Shown here piece by piece: positions 1 through 11,455 of a DNA stretch of 64,000 nt. The notes beneath the pieces are model-generated. The model had not been told where the DNA came from, searched no databases, and worked only from the letters and a program-made list of their open reading frames with translations. This DNA is from Caprella mutica (Eukaryota; Arthropoda; Malacostraca; Amphipoda; Caprellidae). Location of the stretch: NCBI GenBank assembly GCA_947561585.1, contig CANNZV010001191.1, positions 1 to 64,000 of the forward strand. Direction: 5' to 3'. The first letter of the stretch is position 1. Every line of letters begins with the position of its first letter. The position numbers and the translations under genes were made by a program.

Positions 1-184
1 AATGGTAATTGACATGTGGTTGTAATGTGGTAAATTACACATAGTTAACATCTGTTATTGAAATGGTATTTGACATGTGGTTGTAATGTGGCAAATTACA
101 CATGGTTAACATCTGTTATTGAAATGGGCATTGACATATGGTTGTAATGTGGTAAATTACACATGGTTAACTTCTGTTATTTTC
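1..184. repeat. 61-bp tandem repeat, three copies, entering from the left edge
   Basis: Three copies of a 61-bp unit start at 1, 62 and 123. Each contains GACATGTGGTTGTAATGTGG and then AAATTACACAT..TTAACATCTGTTATT. Copies differ by a few substitutions. The array probably continues left of the window. The words ACATGTGG and CATGGTTAAC recur at the edges of the 22-bp array at 1.56-2.29 kb, so the two arrays may be related. Confidence 0.9.
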
Positions 185-1330
185 TAACTCTAAATACAAT
201 TATGTGAAAGAGGACGATCAATCTATTCATTGTATAATTACAGTAGAGCTCCACTATAGTCAACTCCTGTATAGTGAACCATCCTCTTTAGTAGAACCCT
301 GTTTAGCGAACTTACTTTTATTGTGAAAATATTTAGTTTAGTTTGCCACAAATTGCATTGTTTTCTATGAATATCTATATAGTAAATTAGTTGTATTCCA
401 TGAAAGTTCTTCCAGTACAATTTTTCTTTAATGAAGTCATGTGTAGTGATCCGTTCTGATATTTAGAGTTCTGAGAAAATAAATACACTGAATAATGAAT
501 ATATTTGAAAAAGAAAGAAAATATTTTATTTAGTCTGCCATGATAATGCTAGTTTTCTAAACAACTCTTATATCATCTACACTCAACAGAAAGGTTGGGC
601 AAATGCAGCACTCATTGCTATTTTGGCACTCAGAGCAGCACTCGTGCCCACCAGAGAAAGGGTACTTTATTTTCTACCAAAGAAAATTTAGAATATTTAG
701 CCCTGACTGCTTTATAAATTACAAGGATATATATAATATAAAAGTGGATGGTAAAATAATTGAAGAACAGAATATTTTTAATTACCTTGATACTTTGATA
801 GTCAATTTTATACGTTAATAAGGTATTTTTAGTTTATTGTTAAAGTAGTGCCGGTGTTTAAAAAAATTACTTCCGACTCTTTTTTTTTATCCGACTCTCT
901 CTTTCTTATACTGGTAAGAATTTGTGCAATTATTTTTAATTCCTTTTTTTAATAAGTTGGGATTTTATGAATAAGTTACTAAATTTTTATTACTCAAAAC
1001 AACTTATTTTTGTTTTTATTGTAAAAAAAGAAAAGTATAATTATATATCATTTTTTAATTGCTTTTAATTCAAATAATAAATATACTACAAATATTTATG
1101 TTCCAAATATGTACGATTGAACGTACCTCAGTAAAATCTATCCCCGCCCTCTCATTTTAATTACTCAGTATCCCCTGCAATTTAAAAAAACGGAAAGAAA
1201 ATGGTAACGGCACTGTTATTCCATATTTCGGCACTGAAAAACACAATAAGTGCCCATCCCTGCTCTAAAGTGGAGTAAATTATCTAAAGTGAATATAAAT
1301 TTCCTAATAATAACTTTAAAAAGCTACTTC
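185..1330. other. AT-rich non-coding stretch with a possible pogo-type terminus
   Basis: No convincing gene; the short open frames at 238-420 and 603-818 have no recognisable protein features. At 239-300 the sequence TACAGTAGAGCTCCACTATA followed by A/G-rich 'agtgaacc' steps resembles a degenerate pogo/Tigger terminal inverted repeat flanked by TA. I see no partner terminus, so this is only a suggestion. Confidence 0.3.
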
Positions 1331-1331
1331 T

Positions 1332-1465
1332 ATCATGTCCAGGATGGCTCATTGGATATGTCGCAGACTCAAAACAACAGCAAACTACAGGGACCCCAGT
1401 TCGATTCCGGAAGCACCACTTCATTTCTTTCCCCATTTCTTTCAATTTAAATTGTATATAACAAT
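1332..1465 (+). repeat. tRNA-derived SINE remnant (copy 1)
   Basis: The segment has a tRNA-like internal promoter: an A-box-like TGGCTCATTGGATATG near 1345 and a B-box-like AGTTCGATTCC at about 1398-1408. A conserved tail follows (CACTTCATTTCTT.CCCATTT, then TATATAACA..ATGTAA). The same tail follows B-box-like sequence near 57.9 kb and 59.6 kb, so this is a dispersed family and not a single decayed tRNA. No RNA product is expected from the full tRNA fold. Confidence 0.55.
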
Positions 1466-1561
1466 ATGTAATATTAAACTAAATAATATACAGGCAAATT
1501 AAATATACACTATATACAGTAAAGTAAGAAATGGCAATAAAATTAGTATGATCTTTTTGAT

Positions 1562-2290
1562 TTATTGACACATGGTACTGATGTGTGTTACACATGGTAC
1601 TGATATGTGTTACACATGGTATTGATATGGGAAACATATTGTATTGATATGGGTAACATATGGTATTGATATGGGTAACATATGGTACAGATATGGGTAA
1701 CATATGGTAAAGATATGGGTAACATATGGTATTGATATGGGTAACATATGGTTTTGATATGGGTAACATATGGTATTGATATGGGTAACATATGGTATTG
1801 ATATGGGTAACATATGGTACAGATATGGGTAACATATGGTACAGATATGGGTAACATATGGTACAGATATGGGTAACATATGGTATTGATATGGGTAACA
1901 TATGGTACTGATATGGGTAACATATGGTATAGATATGGGTAACATATAGTACAGATATGGGTAACATATGGTACAGATATGGGTAACATATGGTACAGAT
2001 ATGGGTAACATATGGTACAGATATGGGTAACATATGGTATTGATATGGTTAACATATGGTACTGATATAGGTAACATATGGTATAGATATGGGTAACATA
2101 TAGTACAGATATGGGTAACATATTGTACAGATATGGGTAACATATGGTACAGATATGGGTAACATATGGTACAGATATGGGTAACATATGGTACATATAT
2201 GGGTAACATATGGTACTAATATGGTTAACATATGGTACTGATATGTGTTACACATGGTACTGTTATGTGGTTTTGTTATGGTTAACATGT
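1562..2290. repeat. 22-bp minisatellite, about 33 copies
   Basis: The unit is approximately ATATGGGTAACATATGGTACAG, with position variants GGTATTG, GGTACAG, GGTATAG and GGTAAAG. The edges decay into TGTGTTACACATGGTACTG forms. Long open frames on the minus strand (repeated PYQYHMLPIS-type peptides) are by-products of a unit without stops and are not genes. Confidence 0.95.
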
Positions 2291-2297
2291 GTATTCC

Positions 2298-2336
2298 ATA
2301 TGTTATACATGTGGCGAAACCACATGTATAACATAT
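2298..2336. repeat. Perfect 17-bp inverted repeat (hairpin)
   Basis: The arms ATATGTTATACATGTGG (2298-2314) and CCACATGTATAACATAT (2320-2336) are exactly complementary around a 5-nt loop, CGAAA. It lies just outside the 22-bp array. A weaker relative, CCACATGGTATACATGTGG, is at about 2391-2409. Confidence 0.9.
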
Positions 2337-2694
2337 CGTCCAAGGTTCCAAAAATCAACATTGTATCCACATAGTTATAATGTGGACAAAACCACATGGT
2401 ATACATGTGGAAATGTTTGCAGGGTAATGATGTACACCCTGAAATACCTTCAAATTGTGCCTATGTTTTAGATATTTAGATTGAGGCTCATTGATACATC
2501 GAATCTCGTGGCAGAAGGGTCTCTCCTTTGAATTTAGAAATAATACGCAATTTACAAACTGTGATTATTACTTTCACAAATGTAACAGTCGTTTTCGATG
2601 TTATACAAATAAGCTCTCAACCAAAGATGTGACACATTTCCGGCACTGAAAGGAAAAGGACAGTTGTTCAAATATAGAAGTCAGAAAAAAGGCG

Positions 2695-3633
2695 GTGCTG
2701 ATTATTATTAAGAAAGAATATTATTTGAAGAATGAGAGCAATAAAGAACAATTCATTAAATTGCGTCTAGAAGACTTCAATAGCAATGACATGAAGACAT
2801 TTCGGGCAATGGATGACGCGGATTTGCTGATTGTATTAACAATTCTAAGAAAATCTGAAACTCACGACACTGTGGATACCAATCTATTAGTGTTACTGAT
2901 CCATCACGTGAATGTCACTTCACCTGGCTTGCATGACATCATACTAATATCGGACAAAAGTGATTCATGTAAGATATGAAACATCAAGCATGTATGATAT
3001 TGTTACTTGGACTAAACAATCATTGCCAAACTGATATTGCCAATACATGCACTTCTAGGATGAGATACAACCTCTAGGGTACATTCCATTGGGAAGTGAG
3101 CAGAAATGAAAAAGTGAAGAACTAATCCTAATTTCAAAAAGATATGATTCCTTTTCTCAACAGTATACCTCAAAAAGATGATATATCCCATGCATGCTGG
3201 TGAGAGATTGTTTTTACTATTACATGGAGTAACAATATCATTGAATCTCGATCACACCATCGATTATGGGGTATATTAATAAAGTGTGTACTGGGAAATT
3301 GTTAATAAACCTCTCCAGCCTGAGATGCTCTGCCCAACGTTCCATTCGGTGAGAGTATTCCATCCGGTTCAAGCAAGGATAGGGAATGATTTGAATCCTC
3401 TTGAATTTAGGTGGAGAATTGAAAACGAAAGGCTGATGCCAATTTACACTTACAAACCCTCTGCTCCATTTCCCTCTTGAAAATCATCAGATGCAACTGT
3501 AAAGGGGATTGTAGTACCAAAAGTTGTACCTGATTCAGGTATTTCCTTGCGATGCTCCAATATTTGTGGTCAATGCAGAGGAGTATCTTGCCATAGTTGT
3601 ATGGAATATGATTTAAATGATAGTACTGTGTAG
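2695..3633 (+). pseudogene. Decayed transposon-associated gene with cysteine-rich C-terminus
   Basis: Two separate open stretches on the plus strand look like parts of one protein family that I recognise from insect and other invertebrate repeats but cannot name. The first (2695-2979, 94 aa) contains DDADLLIVLTILRKSETHDT and TNLLVLLIHHVN, matching a 'DTDLLVLL.HH' core. The second (3286-3480) reads FHSVRVFHPVQARIGND and RWRIENERLMPIYTYKPSAP, then past a stop gives CSNICGQCRGVSCHSC at about 3550-3600, a typical cysteine-rich tail of that family. The block between them (2980-3285) is broken by stops and frameshifts, and the usual middle segment is not readable. It is therefore a dead copy. An intact source copy elsewhere in the genome is likely but not seen here. 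Confidence 0.6.
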
Positions 3634-3639
3634 ACTTAT

Positions 3640-4076
3640 AAGTAAAATATAAATAAAATGTGTTTCATTAGCCGAAATTAGCAAAGGAGTGACATTTTTT
3701 AACCAGAAAGGTGCTTCAAAAAAAAACTCCAAGTACATTGAAACACTGTTTTTAACCCTGCGAATGAATTTCTTCAATAAATTTTAAATCCAATGACATA
3801 AAGTGGTAAACTTTTTTTCTGTGATATAACAACACCTATAAAGTAACATATGTAAAAATTAGCAAACTATTATTTTTTCCTATTTTTCTCTAGTTTGACC
3901 GGACTAATATAGCATAGTCTATATTTATTTTTACGTTTCTTACTGTTAGAATATGATTACACGGACTAAATAAAGACTTTTTTTGATGTTTTCTAATGTC
4001 CCACCAATAGCACTTTGGGCGTTATAGGTTTAACATAATAATTATGAAATTATGAGGGAATTCTTTTTGGTCATAC
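3640..4076. other. Non-coding stretch
   Basis: AT-rich sequence between the decayed gene and the 13-bp array. I see no gene, RNA or repeat structure in it. Confidence 0.5.
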
Positions 4077-4079
4077 CTA

Positions 4080-6608
4080 AAATATCAAGGAGTAATATCG
4101 AGGAATAGTATCGAGGAGTAAGAGTAATATCAAGGAATAATATCGAGGAGTAAGAGTAATATCAAGGAATAATATCGAGGAGTAAGAGTAATATCGATGA
4201 GTAATATCGAGGAGTAATATCGAGGAGTAATATCGAGGAGTAATATCGAGGAGTAATATCGAGGAGTAATATCGAGGAGTAATATCGAGGAGTAATATCG
4301 AGGAGTAATGTCGAGGAGTAATGTCGAGGAGTAATATCGAGGAGTAATATCGAGGAGTAATATCGAAGAGTAATATCGAAGAGTAATATCGAAGAGTAAT
4401 ATCGAAGAGTAATATCGAAGAGTAATATCGAAGAGTAATATCGAAGAGTAATATCGAAGAGTAATATCGAAGAGTAATATCGAAGAGTAATATCGAAGAG
4501 TAATATCGAAGAGTAATATCGAAGAGTAATATCGAAGAGTAATATCGAAGAGTAATATCGAAGAGTAATATCGAAGAGTAATATCGAAGAGTAATATCGA
4601 AGAGTAATATCGAAGAGTAATATCGAAGAGTAATATCGAAGAGTAATATCGAAGAGTAATATCGAAGAGTAATATCGAAGAGTAATATCGAAGAGTAATA
4701 TCGAAGAGTAATATCGAAGAGTAATATCGAAGAGTAATATCGAAGAGTAATATCGAAGAGTAATATCGAAGAGTAATATCGAGGAGTAATATCGAGGAGT
4801 AATATCGAGGAGTAATATCGAGGAGTAATATCGAGGAGTAATATCGAGGAGTAATATCGAGGAGTAATATCGAGGAGTAATATCGAGGAGTAATATCGAG
4901 GAGTAATATCGAGGAGTAATATCGAGGAGTAATATCGAGGAGTAATATCGAGGAGTAATATCGAGGAGTAATATCGAGGAGTAATATCGAGGAGTAGTAT
5001 CGAGGAGTAGTATCGAGGAGTAGTATCGAGGAGTAATATCGAGGAGTAATATCGAGGAGTAATATCGAGGAGTAATATCGAGGAGTAATATCGAGGAGTA
5101 ATATCGAGGAGTAGTATCGAGGAGTAGTATCGATGAGTAGTATCGATGAGTAGTATCGATGAGTAGTATCGATGAGTAGTATCGATGAGTAGTATCGATG
5201 AGTAGTATCGATGAGTAGTATCGATGAGTAGTATCGATGAGTAGTATCGATGAGTAGTATCGATGAGTAGTATCGATGAGTAGTATCGAGGAGTAGTATC
5301 GAGGAGTAGTATCGAGGAGTAATATCGAGGAGTAATATCGAGGAGTAGTATCGAGGAGTAGTATCGAGGAGTAGTATCGAGGAGTAGTATCGAGGAGTAG
5401 TATCGAGGAGTAATATCGAGGAGTAATGTCGAGGAGTAATGTCGAGGAGTAATGTCGAGGAGTAATGTCGAGGAGTAATGTCGAGGAGTAATATCGAGGA
5501 GTAATATCGAGGAGTAATATCGAGGAGTAATATCGAGGAGTAGTATCGAGGAGTAATATCGAGGAGTAATGTCGAGGAGTAATGTCGAGGAGTAATGTCG
5601 AGGAGTAATGTCGAGGAGTAATATCGAGGAGTAATATCGAGGAGTAATATCGAGGAGTAATATCGAGGAGTAATGTCGAGGAGTAATGTCGAGGAGTAAT
5701 GTCGAGGAGTAATGTCGAGGAGTAATGTCGAGGAGTAATGTCGAGGAGTAATGTCGAGGAGTAATATCGAGGAGTAATATCGAGGAGTAATATCGAGGAG
5801 TAATATCGAGGAGTAATGTCGAGGAGTAATATCGAGGAGTAATGTCGAGGAGTAATGTCGAGGAGTAATGTCGAGGAGTAATGTCGAGGAGTAATGTCGA
5901 GGAGTAATGTCGAGGAGTAATGTCGAGGAGTAATGTCGAGGAGTAATATCGAGGAGTAATATCGAGGAGTAATATCGAGGAGTAGTATCGAGGAGTAGTA
6001 TCGAGGAGTAGTATCGAGGAGTAATATCGAGCAGTAATGTCGAGGAGTAATATCGAGGAGTAATGTCGAGGAGTAATGTCGAGGAGTAATGTCGAGGAGT
6101 AATGTCGAGGAGTAATGTCGAGGAGTAATGTCGAGGAGTAATGTCGAGGAGTAATGTCGAGGAGTAATGTCGAGGAGTAATATCGAGGAGTAGAATCGAG
6201 GAGTAGAATCGAGGAGTAATATCGAGTAGTAATATCGAGGAGTAATATCGAGGAGTAATATCGAGGAGTAATGTCGAGGAGTAATGTCGAGGAGTAATGT
6301 CGAGGAGTAATGTCGAGGAGTAATGTCGAGGAGTAATGTCGAGGAGTAATGTCGAGGAGTAATATCGAGGAGTAATATCGAGGAGTAATGTCGAGGAGTA
6401 ATGTCGAGGAGTAATGTCGAGGAGTAATGTCGAGGAGTAATGTCGAGGAGTAATGTCGAGGAGTAATGTCGAGGAGTAATATCGAGGAGTAATATCGAGG
6501 AGTAATATCGAGGAGTAATGTCGAGGAGTAATGTCGAGGAGTAATGTCGAGGAGTAATATCGAGGAGTAATATCGAGGAGTAATATCGAGGAGTAATATC
6601 AAGGAGTA
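4080..6608. repeat. 13-bp minisatellite of about 2.5 kb (roughly 190 units)
   Basis: The base unit is GAGGAGTAATATC. Variants are clustered in blocks: GAAGAGTAATATC repeated about 32 times (about 4366-4790); GATGAGTAGTATC about 12 times (about 5131-5284); and GAGGAGTAATGTC in runs of two to nine from about 4310 and again from 5410 to 6560, alternating with the base form. The left edge (4080-4200) has a longer, less regular unit with TAAGAGTAATATCAAGGAA. The 870-residue minus-strand open frame across the array is an artefact: 13 is not a multiple of 3 and the unit has no stop in any minus frame. Confidence 0.97.
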
Positions 6609-6609
6609 C

Positions 6610-7505
6610 ATATATCCAATTTTATTAGGTGAAATTTGTGTGTGTTCTTTAAAATGAACTGTGAATAGTGTGGTGAATAATGACTGCATTATTTACGTGT
6701 GAAGTGAATAGAGGAAGAGAAGAACATTGAAACAAGACGGATTGAACAGAGAAAATGATTTTAAATTTTTGATAAGGTCTGTATGAGAATGATTGTAATT
6801 ACTTCATTCCACTTATATGTTTTATCATACATTTTTAATTATTATAATAATATATTTAGCATTTATGAAACAATAATTATACAAATAAAAAATTACTTAT
6901 GTTAGCTGAAAATTATTTGAAACACTATTCAATTATACACAGTACAAATCTTCCCATACATAATTTAATATATTTAATGACAATCGAAGGTTAATATGTT
7001 GCGTATGACATCTAAGTGTACGTACTTCCCAGTGAACATAGAAGTCCTTTGTTCTAAGATTCCCCGTAGCCTCATAGATATCGTATATAATAATATGTAA
7101 TAGAGAACTGTATGTACAATGTGCATATACTGTATAACTCCGGTAACGGTAACTCAAGTAACTCAAAATCATATCAGTTAATAAATGATTACATTTCTAA
7201 ACATATCATATAACTTATCATGTAACATAAACACATAGTTAATAAGAACATTTCTCTGTCTATTATATTACCTATCATATAAGATATACACGCTGCCTAA
7301 TAGACTCCTTTACAATGCACATGCATTTATTGAGATATTTAGCGTGCTTGCTATCAGTTTCATTTTGTAAAGTGATTTCAAGACATACGGACATAGTGAC
7401 TCTTACTCTCATTACATTGAAAGTACCTGTACGTATACTGCGTTATCTTATTGTGCTTTCTATACTATTTTAATAAGTGATTATTTACAACAATTTCAAC
7501 TGCCA
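6610..7505. other. Non-coding stretch
   Basis: AT-rich sequence without a supported gene. A 79-codon minus-strand frame at 6933-7172 shows no domain or motif. Confidence 0.4.
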
Positions 7506-7553
7506 TTAAGTAGGTGATTCAGAATTAAGGCAAGAAACTTTGTGATATACCTA

Positions 7554-9191
7554 CAGAAAGCCAAAATATAAGGATAAGCAAGAACAAGTTATCTACATAT
7601 ATCTTTAATTTCTTAAAAAGTACAGAATACACATTATTGAAATTCCGCACGTAGTTTCATATAGAGCTCATATGTATTCGTATGAAATTTCAAAATATTT
7701 GGACAGATAATCCATCAATGGTTCCATATTTCATCTCAAACACTAAATTTAGCTCTGGTCAAAAGTTAAGGGTAGCCATCATATTAACTTAATATTTTGT
7801 GAATAAATCTTTACTATATCACTTTGATACATATTCTGTTACAAAATTGTACTAACTTTTTACAATATGAAGAAGTTATCTATCTTCCATTCATCCTCAA
7901 GAAATGTCTACAATTTTTCCACAGTTGGTGAATTTGTGTCCAATTATTACCCAAACAATCTCAATTTGATTGAGGTCAGGGCTCTGTGTAGGCCAGCTCA
8001 TTTGAGCAATTTCTTCATTTTCTAATAGGATCCTAACTTTTTCATCTGAGTAGTAGGGTACGTTGTCCTGCATGAATTTCGGTGGTCGAAGGTCAGATGT
8101 TTGTTGATAACTTGATAAGGGAGAGTTGGTTGACGAAAGAGCTGTTTTATACTTCTGCAGTAACTCCTCCGTGAAGAAGAACAATGGGACCATCTTTACA
8201 TCTAATTAATACCTTCTCCATTGAAACTCAATGTATTTAACTTTCTATTTAACATTCTATTTTAATTAATAGAATGTACTTTCGACCACTGACATCGACC
8301 AAACGACAAGTATTACTTTTTGGTTCTTTTAAGAGATTAAAAGCTTTGATGAAGGTACGAATGATTGCAATCCAACTTGTTGAAGTCGAAGCGAAAAAGT
8401 AAACCGGGTCACCGTACCACCAGACAAGACATCTATCTCACGAGAAATTGGACCAGAATTTTTGAAACTATCTTGCAAGCTTCTTTGAAGAGCTGCATGA
8501 TTGTTATATATGTATATTTATTTAGATAGTTATTATTTATGTTTGTAACAATCCCTTTCTAGGCGATGCTCTTTAAAATATATATTGATACTTTTATATA
8601 ATAAATTCTAATACACTATAATTGTATTAGGGGAGTCTTTGGGGAGTCTACCATTCTTTGGTTTGGAATCAACAACTCCATACTGCTTATGTTGAGCCAC
8701 AATATGTTGCACAATCCCTTTGGACCTTCATATGGCGATAGAAATCTTTGACAACGACAATTGAAGACTGTACTCACTGAACAAGCTCAACAAATGTGGA
8801 AAAATTAAGGACATTTCTTGATGATGAATGGAAGATAGATTACTCCTTCATATTGTACAAAATTAGTACAATTTTGTGGCAGAATATGTATTAAAGTGAT
8901 GTAGCAAAGATTTATTCACAAAGTATTAAGTTAATTGCCAATATCCGGGAATATTTCAAAGTTAATGATGGCGACCCTTAACATTTGACCAGAGCTAAAT
9001 TTATTGTTTGAGATGAAATATGGAACCATTGATAGAATATTTGTCCAAATACTTTGAAATTTCATACGAATAAACATGATGTCTATATGAAAATACGAGC
9101 AAAATTTCAATAATATGTGTTATGTACTTTTTATGAAATTTAAGATTTAGATAACTTGTTCTTGCCTACCCTTATATTTTGGCCACTACTG
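7554..9191. mobile_element. Palindromic (head-to-head) Tc1-type transposon
   Basis: The ends are inverted copies of one terminus: left TACAGAAAGCCAAAATATAAGG (TA at 7552-7553) and right, read on the minus strand, TACAGTAGTGGCCAAAATAT (TA at 9192-9193). The similarity continues inwards for about 400 bp on both sides (7554-7960 and about 8780-9191): CAAGAACAAGTTATCTA, TTTCAAA.TATTTGGACA, GGTTCCATATTTCATCTCAAACA and TTAGCTCTGGTCAAA occur in inverted orientation. Each arm starts with the end of a transposase reading frame followed by 3' non-coding sequence, so two elements appear fused through their 5' parts. TA flanks fit the Tc1/mariner superfamily. It is non-autonomous. Confidence 0.7.
7897..8193 (-). 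pseudogene. Tc1-type transposase, C-terminal fragment
   Basis: A 98-residue minus-strand frame contains QDNVPYYSDEKV and, about 33 residues later, WPTQSPDLNQIEIVW. This matches the second catalytic Asp region and the SPDLNPIE catalytic Glu block of Tc1-type DDE transposases. The N-terminal helix-turn-helix and the first catalytic Asp are absent from this frame; the upstream sequence (8193-8480) is interrupted. The fragment lies in the left arm of the palindromic element, and the right arm repeats only the last few codons (QAQQMWKN-like, near 8787). It is not functional. Confidence 0.8.
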
Positions 9192-9239
9192 TATATATAA
9201 CATATTAAATTCAAAAGGTCCATTAGTATTTCAAAGATT

Positions 9240-9900
9240 GCAATTAAAGGTGAAATATAAACAAGCGATACAGTAGCTGAGAAACTTATGTGTAATATTG
9301 ACCAGATAGAAAAGTCGAAAGAATTAAGGTCTGGACTCTTTGTTGGCCTTACATTTTTAGCAATGAAGAATTGATTTAAAGATTTGAGTCAATTTGAAAA
9401 AATGTGGTGATGCAGAGTCTTGTTGAAGACTTCATTGTGAACCCTGAAGGCGTTCTTTATCCCATGGTTCGAACTTCAATTCCAAAATGAGAGAGATGTA
9501 CCGTTCTGAATGACTATTTGACACCAAAGGCACAAATACGAGGGAAGATCATAAGCCCAAACCATCACAGACTGTGCATTTAAATGTCTCGTCACAAACT
9601 TACCATCAATTTTACTGGAGGAACTCCAAACTGTATCACTCTGATGGTTCACAACTTGCTGAATGTCAAATTTCTTCTTGTATCTGTGAGCACCAAGTTA
9701 TCTTCAGCTATCTCATTTAGGATGTACGACTTCTTTCAGATCTCATTCTCTCAAAATAGTCCGTCAGATTACAATGATCGACGTGGGTTCCAACGAACTT
9801 CTTTACCGGGGCACTATTTTTCGATCTACATCAGTGATAGAAAGTATGAAATTGAAATCCAGATGCATGAAAGAAGAATATTATGATACTACCTTCCAGA
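9240..9900 (-). pseudogene. Decayed mariner-type transposase
   Basis: Read on the minus strand with frameshifts, the block gives pieces of a mariner-like transposase in order: CSQIQEE/RSERSRTS-like N-terminal linker sequence (about 9800-9660), an EPWD.ERLQ region, QQDSASPHFFKLTQ (second catalytic Asp block, about 9415) and PTKSPDLNS.DFSIWS-like sequence (third catalytic block, about 9330). Many stops separate them. A terminus-like TTCAGAATTAAGGCAAG at about 7514-7532, beyond the Tc1 palindrome, matches the end of another mariner remnant at 19452-19490. This suggests that the Tc1 palindrome inserted into this mariner. Confidence 0.6.
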
Positions 9901-9959
9901 TGATAAACAATTTATAAGGTCCAACATGTACTTTGGATGATTTATTTGATACGCTAAGC

Positions 9960-11190
9960 CGGTTACATAATTTTGAAACAACAAGTTTGAGGATAAATAT
10001 TTTTTTTTATTTGCTCATTGTAATGATTAATACAATTTAACTATATATCCTATCGGGCGCATTTTCATTAATTCATACTGTGTATTAAGCTCTACACTGT
10101 GTATAATCTAAATTTAATATTGGTTCTATTTAAATTTCCTTGCTTATAAAACAATCTGAGGAGTAGAATTTTATGTATTACATATATCGTATATATGTTA
10201 AAATCAATTATATATCGAGCAAGATAAACAAAAATAAAACAATATATTTTTTAAGTTCTTCATATACAAATGCCATCCCCAAAGATATATAAACTCCACC
10301 TCTATAAACTCTAAATTACTGTCCATAACTCAAACATCTGCAGGAACAGCATTTGCTGAAGAATTTTGTTAGACAATATTTTGCATTCACAGAATTTCCT
10401 TCAGCACCTCATATTCTCTGATGAAGTACTTTCCCTATCCACGGTGGAGTAAACACTCGCAGTTTTCGATACTGAATTTAGCACTACTAACCTCATTGGA
10501 CAGCAGGGAAGCCACTCCATTCACCTGTGTAGCCTAACAGCCGTGTAGGTGACCATGTACGAGATGGGGAAATTTTCCCTCCAATTTTCATGAATACCAA
10601 TTTTAACCAAACAGGTGGATTGGCAGAGGTTTAAAAGGAGAAAATCATCTTGTGATTTCTCTTCATTTTATTTGTTGAAGAGTAAAGTTGTGAGGTTTAT
10701 TATACCCGTCCCGGGGATGTTAATGAGTTGAATAACAGAATATGTCAAGTATTTTTATAATTTACCTTGGAAATGTTTCATAACACTATGGTTTCAAACA
10801 CAACAATGCTCTCCAAACTGATAAATATTTAATAGAATATAAACATATTTAATAAAATTATAAAGTTTTTAAATTCTTTCTTAATCAACTGAATTCAAGT
10901 ATTAGGAAGTTTTTAATGTGAAAAATATGGAACACTAAGATTTCATATAACTTAAAATTAATCATTAATCACAACTATTGATTGCCTTTCTATGTATTTT
11001 ATCTCAAATGTTTAACAATAAGCATATCACTAAAGAAGAGCTGCTAGACCTGTTACTCTGTCATTTCGTTTTCTATGTGAAAGAAAACTGTGCCTATTTA
11101 TTTTAACAGGGACTACGCCATTATTATCACATAAATAATATACTACTTCAAAGGAGTTTTCTTTAATTTAACATATATTTTAATTGAATA
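9960..11190. other. Non-coding stretch
   Basis: No gene supported. A moderately GC-balanced patch at about 10320-10720 could be an old exon or repeat, but I find no frame or splice pattern to back that. Confidence 0.35.
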
Positions 11191-11282
11191 ATACTTTGAT
11201 ACTTTTTTTTTTTTTTTTTTTAAAGACAATATTTTTCCATCAAAAACAAGAATACTAACTGCCGTTTTCTTTTCAAGCTTTC

Positions 11283-11298
11283 GATTTATTCAAAAATC
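11283..11298 (-). other. Hairpin in the 3' end of the Penelope-like element
   Basis: On the minus strand, GATTT and AAATC pair around TTGAAT, flanked by CCTGAGGAT and CGAAAGC. Terminal motifs of the form CTGA..GATG-stem-CGAAA are common at ends of Penelope-like elements and resemble parts of a hammerhead core. The exact CTGATGA core is absent, so I do not call a ribozyme. Confidence 0.45.
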
Positions 11299-11455
11299 AT
11301 CCTCAGGAAACCTAATTTTAACCTAAAAGATACACAATTTATATACTCTAATCTCCTATCTAGGATACAGACTATTTATAAATAAAACTTAATTCTATCT
11401 TTAATTACAATATAAATAAATACATAACGAAATGAAAATAAATTACAAAAATGAA

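Noticed and set aside
1479..2351. Overlapping minus-strand open frames of about 200 residues (HMLPISVPYVTHI repeats)
   Set aside because: All three frames across the 22-bp array are open, so this is a repeat by-product.
4077..6689. 870-residue minus-strand open frame with repeated SSILLLDITPRYY
   Set aside because: It is a translation of the 13-bp satellite, whose unit has no stop in any minus frame; no signal of coding beyond that.
11277..11308. Hammerhead ribozyme in the Penelope-like 3' end
   Set aside because: The conserved CTGATGA core is not exact (CTGAGGATGA) and a three-way junction could not be drawn; kept only as a hairpin.
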